A DNA stretch of 55,738 nt from Streptacidiphilus anmyonensis (GTDB lineage Bacteria; Actinomycetota; Actinomycetes; Streptomycetales; Streptomycetaceae), in contig NZ_BBPQ01000024.1 in the NCBI RefSeq assembly GCF_000787855.1, positions 52,002 through 107,739 on the forward strand. Direction: 5' to 3'. Under the pieces are notes generated by a model, which saw only the letters and a list, made by a program, of their open reading frames with translations, was not told the origin of the DNA and did no database searches. Of the stretch, positions 35,601-43,501 are shown one piece after another. How positions within the stretch are numbered: position 1 is the first letter of the stretch; every line of letters starts with the position of its first letter. Made by a program: the position numbers and the translations under genes.

Positions 35601-35950
35601 GTGTCGACGACGCCGCCGAACCGGAGCCGGCGGATCAACTCACCGACATGGAACGCAAGATGATGACCCAGGCGTTCGGCGCGATCCTCGGTCGCACCGA
35701 CTTCGCCAAGGACGTCAGCTTCTTCGACCTCGGCGGGACCAGCCTCCAGGCGGCCCAACTGGTGTCGAAGATCAAGAAGATCTTCGCGACCGAGATCTCG
35801 CTGGCCGCCTTCTTCGCCGACTCCAGCGTGCAGGCCCTCGCCCTGGAGGTCGAACGCGCCCGGCTCGCCGGTCTCCCTCCCGAGGAGCTGCAACAAGCCA
35901 TCGAGCAGATGAGCGACGAGGACGTCACCCGCCTCCTGGGGAACGCGTGA
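32675..35950 (+). CDS. NRPS module, condensation-adenylation-carrier (C-A-PCP)
   Basis: 1091 residues from a GTG at 32675 with GGGAG upstream. C domain about 45-475, with catalytic HHIVFDG near 166. A domain about 490-980: TSGSTGTPKGVLVSH (A3), FDVSIFEMFGALLTG (A4), FNGYGVTECTVT (A5), YLTGDLAR (A7) and NGSGKID (A10). PCP about 995-1065, with the phosphopantetheine Ser in FFDLGGTSLQAAQL. My hand alignment to GrsA gives a tentative binding-pocket string D-V-F-D-F-G-G-V-T-K, which matches no code I know well, so the substrate is left open. There is a TTA codon at 33650-33652 (codon 326), rare in Streptomyces and read by the bldA tRNA. It has one-base stop/start overlap with the next gene and is the first rightward gene. 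Confidence 0.93.
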   Translation: MSSAHDGMSTDKQQSLAGLLARARAKITEGPRPRQDRNNIPLSHSQNTLWFVDRLRTGMSTYNVPFLFRLEGDLDVEALTDAFASIVMRHEALRTYVLVENDEYFQGVVESAEVSVQRTTVESEREAARLMAELAEVSLQLTEFPLWRATLVTVRDDLHYFGFVVHHIVFDGVSTSIFFEELEQEYNARRAGVVAKIEPPTVQFADFSVWQRKRMSAGAWQESVDYWSETLRGVDVMDIPGDRPLPPETTYAGSARVSTWPGLAAEVNDLASSLSTTPITVYATATALLYHRYSGSADVIFGMPTANRTEVECERTIGFFINMLPLRCRINPDETFRESLADVQRRFRGAQGHGQLPLEEIIAGAGVKRESARSTLFQYTLTMNEWAEPLRLDGITALENEPDVTHAKFFQSWTVTQKGADLEIHTAYNTDIFDAATIDTMQRVLVAILRRAIALPDATIGQSWAEDEESRAAQAILGKGRERPTPTGNVFTHFCAVADQHAHRLAVSTPAQSLTYGQLRLRAEALRAHFAAQGVGAGDRVGVALEPSPDFPATVLALMALGAVYVPIDAMNPPGRIESILGSAALERVVCDATTAGVAPALESRLPADLPHPDAQRETAQAPEAVPGKDAVAYLMHTSGSTGTPKGVLVSHDNILGFIENVRTLFDLTPEDRFLGYASCGFDVSIFEMFGALLTGASLHLVPSATRLDMTGVQRFLEEHRVTVTDLPPSVMKLLDPAPLDDLRIVFVGGEAFSHELVRAWGKGRRIFNGYGVTECTVTSIVEELTEPLSPAALPIGGPMDNHTAYVLDAQNVPVPQGVIGQLAIGGVGLAAGYWNRDEDNRQRFVPDTVGDDPSARLYLTGDLARVNGDGRLVYVGRADKQVKINGVRIEIGEIESAVRAARGIRNVYVQVQQDQEHKRVVAYCATGGAREVTEAALRDHCRRHLVSTMVPSRFVLLDELPINGSGKIDERALPGVDDAAEPEPADQLTDMERKMMTQAFGAILGRTDFAKDVSFFDLGGTSLQAAQLVSKIKKIFATEISLAAFFADSSVQALALEVERARLAGLPPEELQQAIEQMSDEDVTRLLGNA

Positions 35951-38676
35951 TGCAACGCGAAGGGGAGCGTCTGAACGCCTATCTGCGGACGAGGTCGGCG
36001 TCGGCGGAGACGTCGGGTCTCATCGAGCTGAGCCGAGCGGCCACGACCGACCGGGTGGTGCTGTTCACCCACCCGGTGGGCGGCAGCCTGCTGGCCTACC
36101 AGCCACTGGTCCGCCGACTGGCCGACCACCGATGCCTCGGACTGGAGGCGTCGCGGCGCACGCTGGTCGTCGGCGGACTCGCCGGGTCGGTCCAGGAACT
36201 CGCCCGGCGCTACGTCGAGGGCTTCGGCGAGCAGCGACCGGGGATCGACGTGGTCTGCGGCTGGTCGTTCGGCGGCGCCCTCGCGTGGGAGATCGCCTGC
36301 CTGCTCGCGCAGGACGGGGAGCGTCCCGAGGTCGTGCTCCTGGACTCCACGTGGGCCCGCGGCGAGGTCCCGCCGTGGACGCCGGTCGAGGCGGTGCGGG
36401 GCTTCCTGAACGATGCGCTGCGGCAGAGCGGTCGTGACGAGGAGACCACGGCACGGACGCCGGCCGAGGCCGCCGCGGTGCTGGACATGGATCCGGAGAC
36501 GTTCACCGAGCGGCTGGACGTCTTCGCGCACAACCGGCGACTCGTCGGCGAGTGGCAGCCCACCCCCGGCGACCTCGACGTCGTCTCGGTGCGCGCCGTG
36601 GAGTCGCTGAAGTCCGACTGGCGCGAGGCGACCACGGGGAGCGTGGAGGTGCACGACCTGCCCGGCGACCACTACCGCCTGCTCGGGGACGCGGAGAACG
36701 TCGCCGCGATCGAACGGATCGTCCGGCAGGGGCGTCCCACCGCGGCAGAAGCCTCGGCGGCGCCGCGGACCGACGTGGTGGAGGCGGTCGAGGCGGCCGG
36801 AGAGGCATCCCGAGACGACGAGGCCGCCGAGGCCAGCGAGGCGGGCGAGCCCGTCGAGGCCGACGTCCACGCGGCGTTGGCCAAGCTCGTGGACACGCCG
36901 CGCTGGCGTGACCTGGTGATCCGCTCCCGGCGGATGGATCCGGACGCGATCGCCGAGGCCTACCGGGAGCTCGGCCGCCGCGGACTGCTCACCCCCGACT
37001 GGCCGCGCGAGTTCGGCGGCGCGGGCCTGCCGACGAAGGTCGCGATCGAGCTGTTCGAGGGCTTCTGCTCGACCGGACTGCCGGACCTGGTGTACGCGCT
37101 CACCGTGCAGATCGTCGGCAACTTCGTCCTCAAGTCCGGTTCGGACCGGCTCCGGCGCGAACTGCTGCCGCGGATCAGCCGGGGCGAGGAGTTCGCCACG
37201 GTCCTGTACAGCGAACCCCGCGCCGGCAGCGACCTCGCCGCCCTGCGGACCAGAGCCGAGCGGCGCGGCGACCGCTACGTCCTGCGCGGCGTCAAGGTGT
37301 TCAGCATCTACAGCGACCTCGCCGGTTCGGCGCTGGTGGCCGCGCGCACCGGGCAGGGCGGGAACAAGTACGACGGCATCACGCTGTTCGTCATCGACCT
37401 GGCCGCCGAAGGCGTGACCGTCGAGCTCGTCGAGACGGTGCAGCGCGAACGGATGTGCCGGGTGCGCCTTGAGGACGTCGAGGTCGAGAGCTGGCGCCGG
37501 GTCGGCGACGAGGGGCGCGGCTGGGCCCTGCTGGACGGCGCCCTGGCGATCGAGCGCACCGGCATCGACCACGTCGTCCGCGCGGCCCGCTGGCTCAAGG
37601 CGCTGCGCGCCACGGCAGACCTGCCGCTGGGCCTGGACCGCCTGGAAGGCCAGGTCGAATGCGCCACGACCCTGGCCCGCGCCGCCACCGAGGTCTTCCT
37701 GCGGGCCGACGTCAAGGCGACCGACACCGCCGTCGCCAAGCTCTACACGAGCGAGACCTGCCAGCAGGTCGGGCACGAGGTGCTCCGCCGCTGGAGCACC
37801 CTCGGGCGGGCGCAGGACGTCGACGACCTGGTCCGCGAGGAGCTGTTCTCGGGGCTGACCGAGTCGCCGGGGCTCACCCTGTCGGCCGGCACGTCGGAGA
37901 TGATGCTGTCCACCATCGCGGCGGATCTCAAGGAGGAGTCCTCCCAGCGCTGTCTGGCGATCCTGCACCGCTTCGGCGGGGAGCTGGTCGACACCCTGCT
38001 CACCGTCCTCGAACCCGTGGGCGCCGGCGTCAAGGCGGAGCCGCTGTTCGCATACTCGGCGACGCGGCGTGCGGCGCTGGCCAAGACCCTGGCCGACCTC
38101 GGCCTCGACGGGATCGAACGCCCCGAGCACCAGGGCGGCCTGGGCCTCGGGCTCACGGTCGGCTGCGCGGTCAGCCTCTCCACGGGGTACCTCGGATACG
38201 AGAACGCCTACCAGCCGTGCCGGTCCTCGGACCACGACGCCCTCCACGACGCCCTCCACGACGCCGGCCACGACCAGGACCCCTGCGCCGCCCCCGCGTG
38301 CCGGCTGCGGCATGCCGCCTACGTGCTCGGACTGGGCGTCGGGCTGTTCCGCACCGCCTGGGAACACGCCTGCGAGCGCGAGCAGTTCGGCGGGCGGCTG
38401 GTCGACTTCGACGCCCTGGTGTTCCCGCTGATCCGCGGCTACGCGGAGCTGAGCGCCCTCGGCGCGCGGCTGCACGAGATCGCCGAGCACGTGGCGGACC
38501 TGGACGAGGACGTCCTGCGCCGGTTCGAGCTCGTCGAACAGGACGCCCTGGTGCGCGTCGTCCGCAGTGCGATGCAGGTCCTGGGAGCCCAGGGCATCAC
38601 CGAGTGGTCGGTCGCCTCGCGCTTCTACATGAAATGCGCGCAGAGCATCGGACTGCTCGACCGCGAGGCGCGGTGA
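35950..38676 (+). CDS. Thioesterase fused to two acyl-CoA-dehydrogenase-like domains
   Basis: 908 residues. Residues 1-265 are an alpha/beta thioesterase: LFTHPVGGSLLAYQPL, catalytic Ser in CGWSFGGALAWEIA, Asp in VVLLDSTW and His in LPGDHYRLL. A Glu/Ala-rich linker spans 265-310. Residues ~315-665 are an acyl-CoA dehydrogenase (PDWPREFGGAGLPTKVAIE, VLYSEPRAGSDLAALRTRAE, FSIYSDLAGSALVAAR and a GLTLSAGTSEMML ending). Residues ~670-905 resemble the C-terminal half of another (EHQGGLGLGLTVGCAVSLST, AWEHACEREQFGGRL, MQVLGAQGITEWS) without the front part, and a His/Asp-rich loop (HDALHDALHDAGHD) lies between. It is translationally linked to the NRPS, so a carrier-bound substrate may be desaturated and then released. 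Confidence 0.88.
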   Translation: MQREGERLNAYLRTRSASAETSGLIELSRAATTDRVVLFTHPVGGSLLAYQPLVRRLADHRCLGLEASRRTLVVGGLAGSVQELARRYVEGFGEQRPGIDVVCGWSFGGALAWEIACLLAQDGERPEVVLLDSTWARGEVPPWTPVEAVRGFLNDALRQSGRDEETTARTPAEAAAVLDMDPETFTERLDVFAHNRRLVGEWQPTPGDLDVVSVRAVESLKSDWREATTGSVEVHDLPGDHYRLLGDAENVAAIERIVRQGRPTAAEASAAPRTDVVEAVEAAGEASRDDEAAEASEAGEPVEADVHAALAKLVDTPRWRDLVIRSRRMDPDAIAEAYRELGRRGLLTPDWPREFGGAGLPTKVAIELFEGFCSTGLPDLVYALTVQIVGNFVLKSGSDRLRRELLPRISRGEEFATVLYSEPRAGSDLAALRTRAERRGDRYVLRGVKVFSIYSDLAGSALVAARTGQGGNKYDGITLFVIDLAAEGVTVELVETVQRERMCRVRLEDVEVESWRRVGDEGRGWALLDGALAIERTGIDHVVRAARWLKALRATADLPLGLDRLEGQVECATTLARAATEVFLRADVKATDTAVAKLYTSETCQQVGHEVLRRWSTLGRAQDVDDLVREELFSGLTESPGLTLSAGTSEMMLSTIAADLKEESSQRCLAILHRFGGELVDTLLTVLEPVGAGVKAEPLFAYSATRRAALAKTLADLGLDGIERPEHQGGLGLGLTVGCAVSLSTGYLGYENAYQPCRSSDHDALHDALHDAGHDQDPCAAPACRLRHAAYVLGLGVGLFRTAWEHACEREQFGGRLVDFDALVFPLIRGYAELSALGARLHEIAEHVADLDEDVLRRFELVEQDALVRVVRSAMQVLGAQGITEWSVASRFYMKCAQSIGLLDREAR

Positions 38677-38740
38677 CGAACGGACAACCCGGAGCGCGGA
38701 TCCAGCCTGTCGTCCATCCCCTGCAGAGGCGGTCTTTTCG

Positions 38741-39967
38741 GTGCGAGTCTCCCTTCCGGGCCCTCAGTCCTCGGACATGCTGTCGTCGGACCTCTACGAC
38801 GAATCGCAGTACGCGACACGCGACATGCATTCCGTGTGGCAGCAGCTGCGAAAGAGCGACGGCCTGCAGCGGCAGCGCACCCCCGACGGCCAGGAATTCC
38901 TCGCGGCGCTGCGCTACGCCGACGTTCGCGAGGTCCTGGGCGACCCGGCGGTGTTCTCCTCCGCCTACAGCACCATGCTCACGGTGCGCGGGGCCGGCGA
39001 CGTCGCCGCGGGGGCCGCGATCCACCTCGTGGACCCGCCGCTGCACTCGGACGTCAAACGCGTCTTCACCCCGCTGATGACCGCCCAGGCGACGCAGCGC
39101 CTCCAGCAGGGCATCACGGACCGCATGTCGGAGCTGTTCGAGACGGTCCGCGGCCGGAAGTCGTTCGACTTCTGCGAGTCGATGGTCACCCTGCCGATGA
39201 CCATCACGGGACTGCTGATGGGCATCCCGCAGAGCGAATGGACCGTCACGGGCCGGGCGACGGTGCGCGCGATGGGCGGAGTGGCGGCGGCCGAGTCGGA
39301 GTACCAGCGCCGGTTCGACCTCTTCGAGGCGCACACGACCATCATGTCCGTGCTCGGTGAGGTCCTCGAGGACGCCCCGCCGCCGGACTCGGTGAGCGGC
39401 CGCTGCCCGGCCACGGCGCCCCTGGTGGGGGACGCGACCCGGGACGTGCCGCTGCTGAACGCGTACGCGTTCCTCATGGGCGCCAACCCGACCGTGCCCC
39501 AGACGATCAACCAGACGCTGATCCTGCTGGCCGGCGACGACGACCTGTGGTCGTGGTTCACCCGCCAGGAGGAGACGGACCAGAGGTTCGTCGACGAGGC
39601 GCTGCGCTGGGCGAGCCCGGTCAACCACGTGCTGCGGCGCGCCACCGCTGACACCGTGGTCGCCGGGACGGAGGTGCCGGCGGGGTCCCTGGTCTCCGCC
39701 TGGATCGCCTCGGCCAACCGGGACGAGGAGGAGTTCGCGGATCCGTTCCGGTTCGTCCCCGACCGCTCGCCCAACCACCACCTGGCATTCGGGCTCGGCG
39801 TGCACCGGTGCATCGGCCAGCACGTGGCCGCCCTCGGTATGAAGATATTCTTCGACCTCTGGCGGAGAAATGTGCGTTCCTTTTCCCTCGACGGCGATCC
39901 GAAGCATCTCGTCTCGAATTTCCTGAACGGGATAGTGTGTCTGCCGCTGGCGGTGACCTGGAAGTAG
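38741..39967 (+). CDS. Cytochrome P450
   Basis: 408 residues from a GTG at 38741 (GAGGCGG upstream); an ATG 12 codons in is an alternative. The heme loop is FGLGVHRCIGQHVA near residue 350 with the Cys ligand. The K-helix ExxR is EALRW, and the loop AIHLVDPPLHSDVKR is the usual actinomycete C-helix region. The I-helix reads LMGANPTVPQTINQTL, so the normal AGxDT is replaced by GANPT, as in P450s that use unusual proton delivery or act on carrier-bound substrates. It needs ferredoxin and reductase, not seen in the window. It sits 64 bases after the TE fusion and is likely to oxidise the peptide or an amino acid on a carrier. Confidence 0.9.
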   Translation: MRVSLPGPQSSDMLSSDLYDESQYATRDMHSVWQQLRKSDGLQRQRTPDGQEFLAALRYADVREVLGDPAVFSSAYSTMLTVRGAGDVAAGAAIHLVDPPLHSDVKRVFTPLMTAQATQRLQQGITDRMSELFETVRGRKSFDFCESMVTLPMTITGLLMGIPQSEWTVTGRATVRAMGGVAAAESEYQRRFDLFEAHTTIMSVLGEVLEDAPPPDSVSGRCPATAPLVGDATRDVPLLNAYAFLMGANPTVPQTINQTLILLAGDDDLWSWFTRQEETDQRFVDEALRWASPVNHVLRRATADTVVAGTEVPAGSLVSAWIASANRDEEEFADPFRFVPDRSPNHHLAFGLGVHRCIGQHVAALGMKIFFDLWRRNVRSFSLDGDPKHLVSNFLNGIVCLPLAVTWK

Positions 39968-40024
39968 CCGGAAATACCGGCCACGGTGGCCAGGCCGACG
40001 ATTGCAGACCGGAAGGCAGAAACA

Positions 40025-40603
40025 ATGAGCGAATTACGGACCCAGGTGGTCGGACCGGACGACTGGCCCGCGGTCGGCGCGTTCTTCGAGCCGAAAGGGC
40101 TTGTCGAGAACTGCTGGTGCACGTACTTCCGCATGACGGCGAAGGACCGCTCCTCCTGCGGGCCAGGGTCCCGCAAGGACAGGCTCCGGGAGATGGTCGA
40201 GGCCGGCGAGCGGGTGGGCGTCCTCGGCTCGGTCGACGGCGCGCCCGTCGGCTGGATCGGAGTCGGCCCCAGGCTCGGCTTCCCGAGGCTGCGCGGATCG
40301 CGCGCCGCCAAGCTGATCGAGGGCGACGACCCCGAGCGCATCTGGTCCGTCGTGTGCCTGTACCTGACCCGCGACCACCGAGGCCAGGGCCACGCCCGCC
40401 GGCTCATCGACCGGGCGGCGGAGTGGGCCCGCGACGAGAAGGCGGACATCCTCGAGGCCTACCCCGAGGACGACCGCGATCCCGGGGCCGCCGTCGACCG
40501 CGACAGCTTCCACGGCCGGGTGAGCACCTTCGAAGCCTGCGGATTCACCGTCGTCGAGCCCCGGTTGCAGCGCCGCGCCCTGGTACGGAGGGATCTGCGA
40601 TGA
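40025..40603 (+). CDS. GNAT-family acetyltransferase
   Basis: 192 residues from an ATG at 40025. GNAT signature: VVCLYLTRDHRGQGHARRLI with the acetyl-CoA loop (RGQGHA), preceded by APVGWIGVGPRLGFPRL. ENCWCTYFRM near residue 30 is a Cys/Trp motif seen in one subgroup of these proteins. The fourth codon is TTA (40034-40036), so translation should depend on bldA. It may acetylate a pathway intermediate or the product as self-protection. It overlaps the next start (ATGA). Confidence 0.85.
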   Translation: MSELRTQVVGPDDWPAVGAFFEPKGLVENCWCTYFRMTAKDRSSCGPGSRKDRLREMVEAGERVGVLGSVDGAPVGWIGVGPRLGFPRLRGSRAAKLIEGDDPERIWSVVCLYLTRDHRGQGHARRLIDRAAEWARDEKADILEAYPEDDRDPGAAVDRDSFHGRVSTFEACGFTVVEPRLQRRALVRRDLR

Positions 40604-41163
40604 CGGCCCACCAGGTGCTCGCGCTCGAACCCTTCCTGAACAACCAGGCCGCGACCACGCCGGAGAACCTCGGCGACGGCCGGCTGAACGTCTGGCGCAA
40701 CTCGCTCCCGGCGCAGTCCGCGCCGCTGGAGATCGTCGTGGACGGCGTCCCGCTGCGCAGCGCCCGCCTCGACGGACGCGGCCCGGACAACGTCCTGTGC
40801 GCGGGACAGCGGATCGAGGTCCCCGGGCGGCGGTGGGACTGGCTCTACGTCATCGGATGCGGCGAGCGACGCGTCCGCGACACCGTCACCTGGCACTTCC
40901 GCGACGGCACCGTGGACCGCGACCACTTCGCGCTCTCGGACCTGTGGGAGGGACGGTCGGACTTCGGGGAGGAGCTCGCGCTGCGCACCGACGTCATCCA
41001 CTACCCGTTCCACGTGCAGGAACGCATCGGGATCACGCTGTGGTGCCAGCGCGTGCCGGTCACCTCGCGCAAGCCGCTGAGCGCCGTCTCGCTGCCCAGG
41101 AACCCGGCCGTCCACCTCTTCGCGATGACGCTGGTGGGCCATCAGACAGGGAGCGCGGCGTGA
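40600..41163 (+). CDS. Beta-sandwich protein of unknown function, partner of the BtrH-like gene
   Basis: 187 residues, all-beta. The pattern LEPFLNNQAATTPENLGDGR, PLEIVVDGVPLRSARL, GPDNVLCAGQRIEVPGRRW and LYVIGCGERRVRDTVTWHF resembles the Gly/Asn-rich carbohydrate-binding-like sandwich attached to alpha-L-fucosidases and similar enzymes. No catalytic residues are evident. It overlaps both neighbours (ATGA upstream, GTGA downstream), so it is made with the BtrH-like protein and may form a complex with it. In azinomycin biosynthesis the pair AziU2/AziU3 closes the aziridine; whether this pair corresponds to them is a hypothesis from position and pathway, not from a checked alignment. Confidence 0.75.
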   Translation: MTAHQVLALEPFLNNQAATTPENLGDGRLNVWRNSLPAQSAPLEIVVDGVPLRSARLDGRGPDNVLCAGQRIEVPGRRWDWLYVIGCGERRVRDTVTWHFRDGTVDRDHFALSDLWEGRSDFGEELALRTDVIHYPFHVQERIGITLWCQRVPVTSRKPLSAVSLPRNPAVHLFAMTLVGHQTGSAA

Positions 41164-42233
41164 ACGCAGGCAGTACGACGGTCGCGATATCCGGCGCGGC
41201 CCGGTGGAACGGCGTCACCGGCGCCTACCCCCAGTGGTACGAGGATCCGCTGAGCTGCCTGCAGACCACCTTGGGCAGCATCCTGATCGAGCACGGCCTG
41301 CGGCCCGTCGACGTGCTCGGGCTCGCCTGCGAGTTCACGTTCGCTCCGGACGACGCGATGTGCGAGGAGTTCTACCGTCCCGCGCAGAGCAGCCGCGGCG
41401 TGGCGGCCGACCTGTGCCCGTACCACGACGTCGAGTCCGCCTGGACGACGGGATCGGACGCGGGCGACCTGGTCGAGCTGATCGAGACGCACGGCCGCGT
41501 CATCGTGGCCGTCGACAACTACCACCTCCCCTTCCGCCCGGCCTTCCACGACGTGCACGCGGCGCACCTCGTCGTCGTGCCCGGCTGGCGCAGATCCGCC
41601 GACGGCTCCCTGGAGTTCTACGTCTCCGACGCACAACCGCCCGGATTCCAGGGATGGCTGCCCGCCGAGCACCTGATCAACAGCTGGCTGTCCGGCAACC
41701 CCTCCGACAGCCAGGACGTCTTCTTCTCCAGCCGCGAGATCGGCGGCCGGGTGCTGACGGTGACGGTGCGCCCGCAACCGGGCGGGCTCACCCGCGGCCA
41801 GGTCGACCAGGCGCTCGCGGGCAACCTGGAGCGCTGGAACGGCGGCACGGCCGGCCCCGAGGACCGCGTGTGGACCGGCCACGCCGGACTGCGCCGCTTC
41901 GTCGAGCGCCTGCGGGAGCGCTGCGCCGACCCCGCCGAACTGCGCAGCGCGTACACCTTCGGCTGGGCGATGCAGGCGCAGGCGTTCCTGCACGGCCGCC
42001 TCGCCCAGGAGTTCGCGCGCCGCTCCGACCGGCTCCGGCTGCTGGAGGTGGCCGCGTCGGCGGACCGGGTCGTGTCGGCCTGGTCGAACGTGCGACTGCT
42101 CAGTGCCCACGCGGCGCAGACCACCGGGATCACGGACCTCGTGCCGCGTCGCGGCGCCGAACTGGTCCACGCGTACGAGCAACTGGCGGCCGACTGGCGC
42201 CTTGCCCTGTCGACGGAATGGACGGACCGCTGA
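41160..42233 (+). CDS. BtrH-like (C39-peptidase-fold) protein, candidate acyl/ring-forming enzyme
   Basis: 357 residues from a GTG at 41160. The front 170 residues match the BtrH N-terminal (papain/C39-like) pattern: YEDPLSCLQTTLGSILIEHG with a candidate nucleophile Cys near residue 36, GRVIVAVDNYHLPFRPAFHD, and AAHLVVVPGW with a candidate His, followed by YVSDAQPPGFQGWLP. The rest is helical (DUF4872-like). BtrH moves an acyl group from a carrier protein to an amine in butirosin synthesis. Here the gene lies between the beta-sandwich gene and the DegT aminotransferase, so it may act on the carrier-bound DADH unit, either by acyl transfer or by sulfate elimination. Confidence is high for the fold and low for the reaction. 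Confidence 0.78.
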   Translation: MNAGSTTVAISGAARWNGVTGAYPQWYEDPLSCLQTTLGSILIEHGLRPVDVLGLACEFTFAPDDAMCEEFYRPAQSSRGVAADLCPYHDVESAWTTGSDAGDLVELIETHGRVIVAVDNYHLPFRPAFHDVHAAHLVVVPGWRRSADGSLEFYVSDAQPPGFQGWLPAEHLINSWLSGNPSDSQDVFFSSREIGGRVLTVTVRPQPGGLTRGQVDQALAGNLERWNGGTAGPEDRVWTGHAGLRRFVERLRERCADPAELRSAYTFGWAMQAQAFLHGRLAQEFARRSDRLRLLEVAASADRVVSAWSNVRLLSAHAAQTTGITDLVPRRGAELVHAYEQLAADWRLALSTEWTDR

Positions 42234-43501
42234 TGGTCACTGGGGGGACTGTGGGCGAGCTGGCGCTCACCGGGGGCGAGCCGGTGCTGGGGGAGCTCGC
42301 GCCGGTGAGCTGGCCGAGGACCACCGACGCCGACCGCGCGGCGGTGCTGGCCGTGCTCGACTCGAACGTCCTGGTCTCGGACCGGACGACCGAGGAGACG
42401 GCGGTCGAACGCCTGGAGCGGTCCTGGGCCGAGTACCTCGGCGTCAGGCGCTGCGTCGGAGTGAGCAACGGCACCACCGCCATCGAACTCGCCCTGCTCG
42501 CGCACGGGGTGGGCCCCGGCGACGAAGTCGTCGTCCCTGCCCTCACCTTCGTGGCGACGGCCATGGCCGTGGTGCACGTCGGGGCGACCCCGGTCTACGC
42601 CGACGTCCACCCGACCACGTTCACCATGTCCGCGGACAGCCTGGCCGCAGAGATCACCGAGCGCACCAAGGCCGTCGTCCCGGTCCACCTGCACGGGCTC
42701 AGCGCCGACCTGGCCGCGATCGACGAGGTCGCCGGCCGCCACGGCCTGGTGGTGATCGAGGACGCCGCGCAGGCCCAGGGCGCGCGCTACCGGGGTGTCC
42801 TGTCCGGAGCGTCCGGCCACACGGCCACGTTCAGCCTCCAGATGACCAAGAACCTCCCCACCTGCGGGGAAGGGGGCCTGGTCGTCACCGACGACGAGCG
42901 CGTCGCCGACCGGATCGTCCAGATGCGCCAGTTCGGGGAGACGATCCGCGCCGACCGCCCGCGCCGCTACGTGAGCCACCGCCTCGGCTTCAACGCCAAA
43001 CTCAACAACGTCCAGGCGGCCTACACCGCAAGCCAGTTGGAGCGCTTCGACGCCTACCACGCGGCCCGCCGCGCCAACGTCGCCGCCTTCCTGTCGCGGC
43101 TGGACCACCTCGACGGCCTGACCTGCCCGTCGGAGCCGGACGGATACGAGCACGCCTGGCACATTCTGCGCTTCGTCGTCGACTTCGACCGGATCCTGCC
43201 GGGCGTGGACACCGCGGCGGCGCGGAACCTGCTGATGCGGGCGCTGCGCGCCGAGGGCCTGCCGGCGACCAGGTACCAGATGATGCCGCTCCCCGAGCAG
43301 CCGGCGCTGCGCCCCCTCGCCCGCCAGACGCCCGCGTCCTGGCCGGTCACCCAGGACGTCGTCGACCGCAGCTTCACCCTCCAGCAACGCCACCTCCCCC
43401 CGGACGCCGGACCGCTGCTGCAGGGCTTCGCCGATGTCGTCGAGAAGGTCTGGTCGCAGCTGAAGGTCCTCCAGCAGCTGGCGGAAGGCGCAGACCGGTG
43501 A
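42233..43501 (+). CDS. DegT/DnrJ/EryC1/StrS-family PLP aminotransferase
   Basis: 422 residues from the ATG at 42233 (an in-frame ATG at 42218 is possible). Family marks: VSNGTTAIELALLAHGVGPG, DEVVVPALTFVATAMAVVHV, ADVHPTTFTM, VVIEDAAQAQGARY (Asp that pairs with the PLP nitrogen), the Lys in LQMTKNLPTCGEGGLVV, and HRLGFNAKLNNVQAAYTASQ. DegT enzymes usually aminate keto-sugars. Next to a split transketolase and an amino-group carrier it should aminate the 6-keto group of the carrier-bound seven-carbon intermediate on the way to DADH. It overlaps the BtrH-like gene by one base and the transketolase by four. Confidence 0.92.
   Translation: MVTGGTVGELALTGGEPVLGELAPVSWPRTTDADRAAVLAVLDSNVLVSDRTTEETAVERLERSWAEYLGVRRCVGVSNGTTAIELALLAHGVGPGDEVVVPALTFVATAMAVVHVGATPVYADVHPTTFTMSADSLAAEITERTKAVVPVHLHGLSADLAAIDEVAGRHGLVVIEDAAQAQGARYRGVLSGASGHTATFSLQMTKNLPTCGEGGLVVTDDERVADRIVQMRQFGETIRADRPRRYVSHRLGFNAKLNNVQAAYTASQLERFDAYHAARRANVAAFLSRLDHLDGLTCPSEPDGYEHAWHILRFVVDFDRILPGVDTAAARNLLMRALRAEGLPATRYQMMPLPEQPALRPLARQTPASWPVTQDVVDRSFTLQQRHLPPDAGPLLQGFADVVEKVWSQLKVLQQLAEGADR

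Noticed and set aside
34999-35949. Apparent upstream extension of the TE-dehydrogenase gene
   Set aside because: The frame is open, but the region is the NRPS A-domain in another frame. The ATG at 35950 overlaps the NRPS stop and gives a sensible N-terminus.
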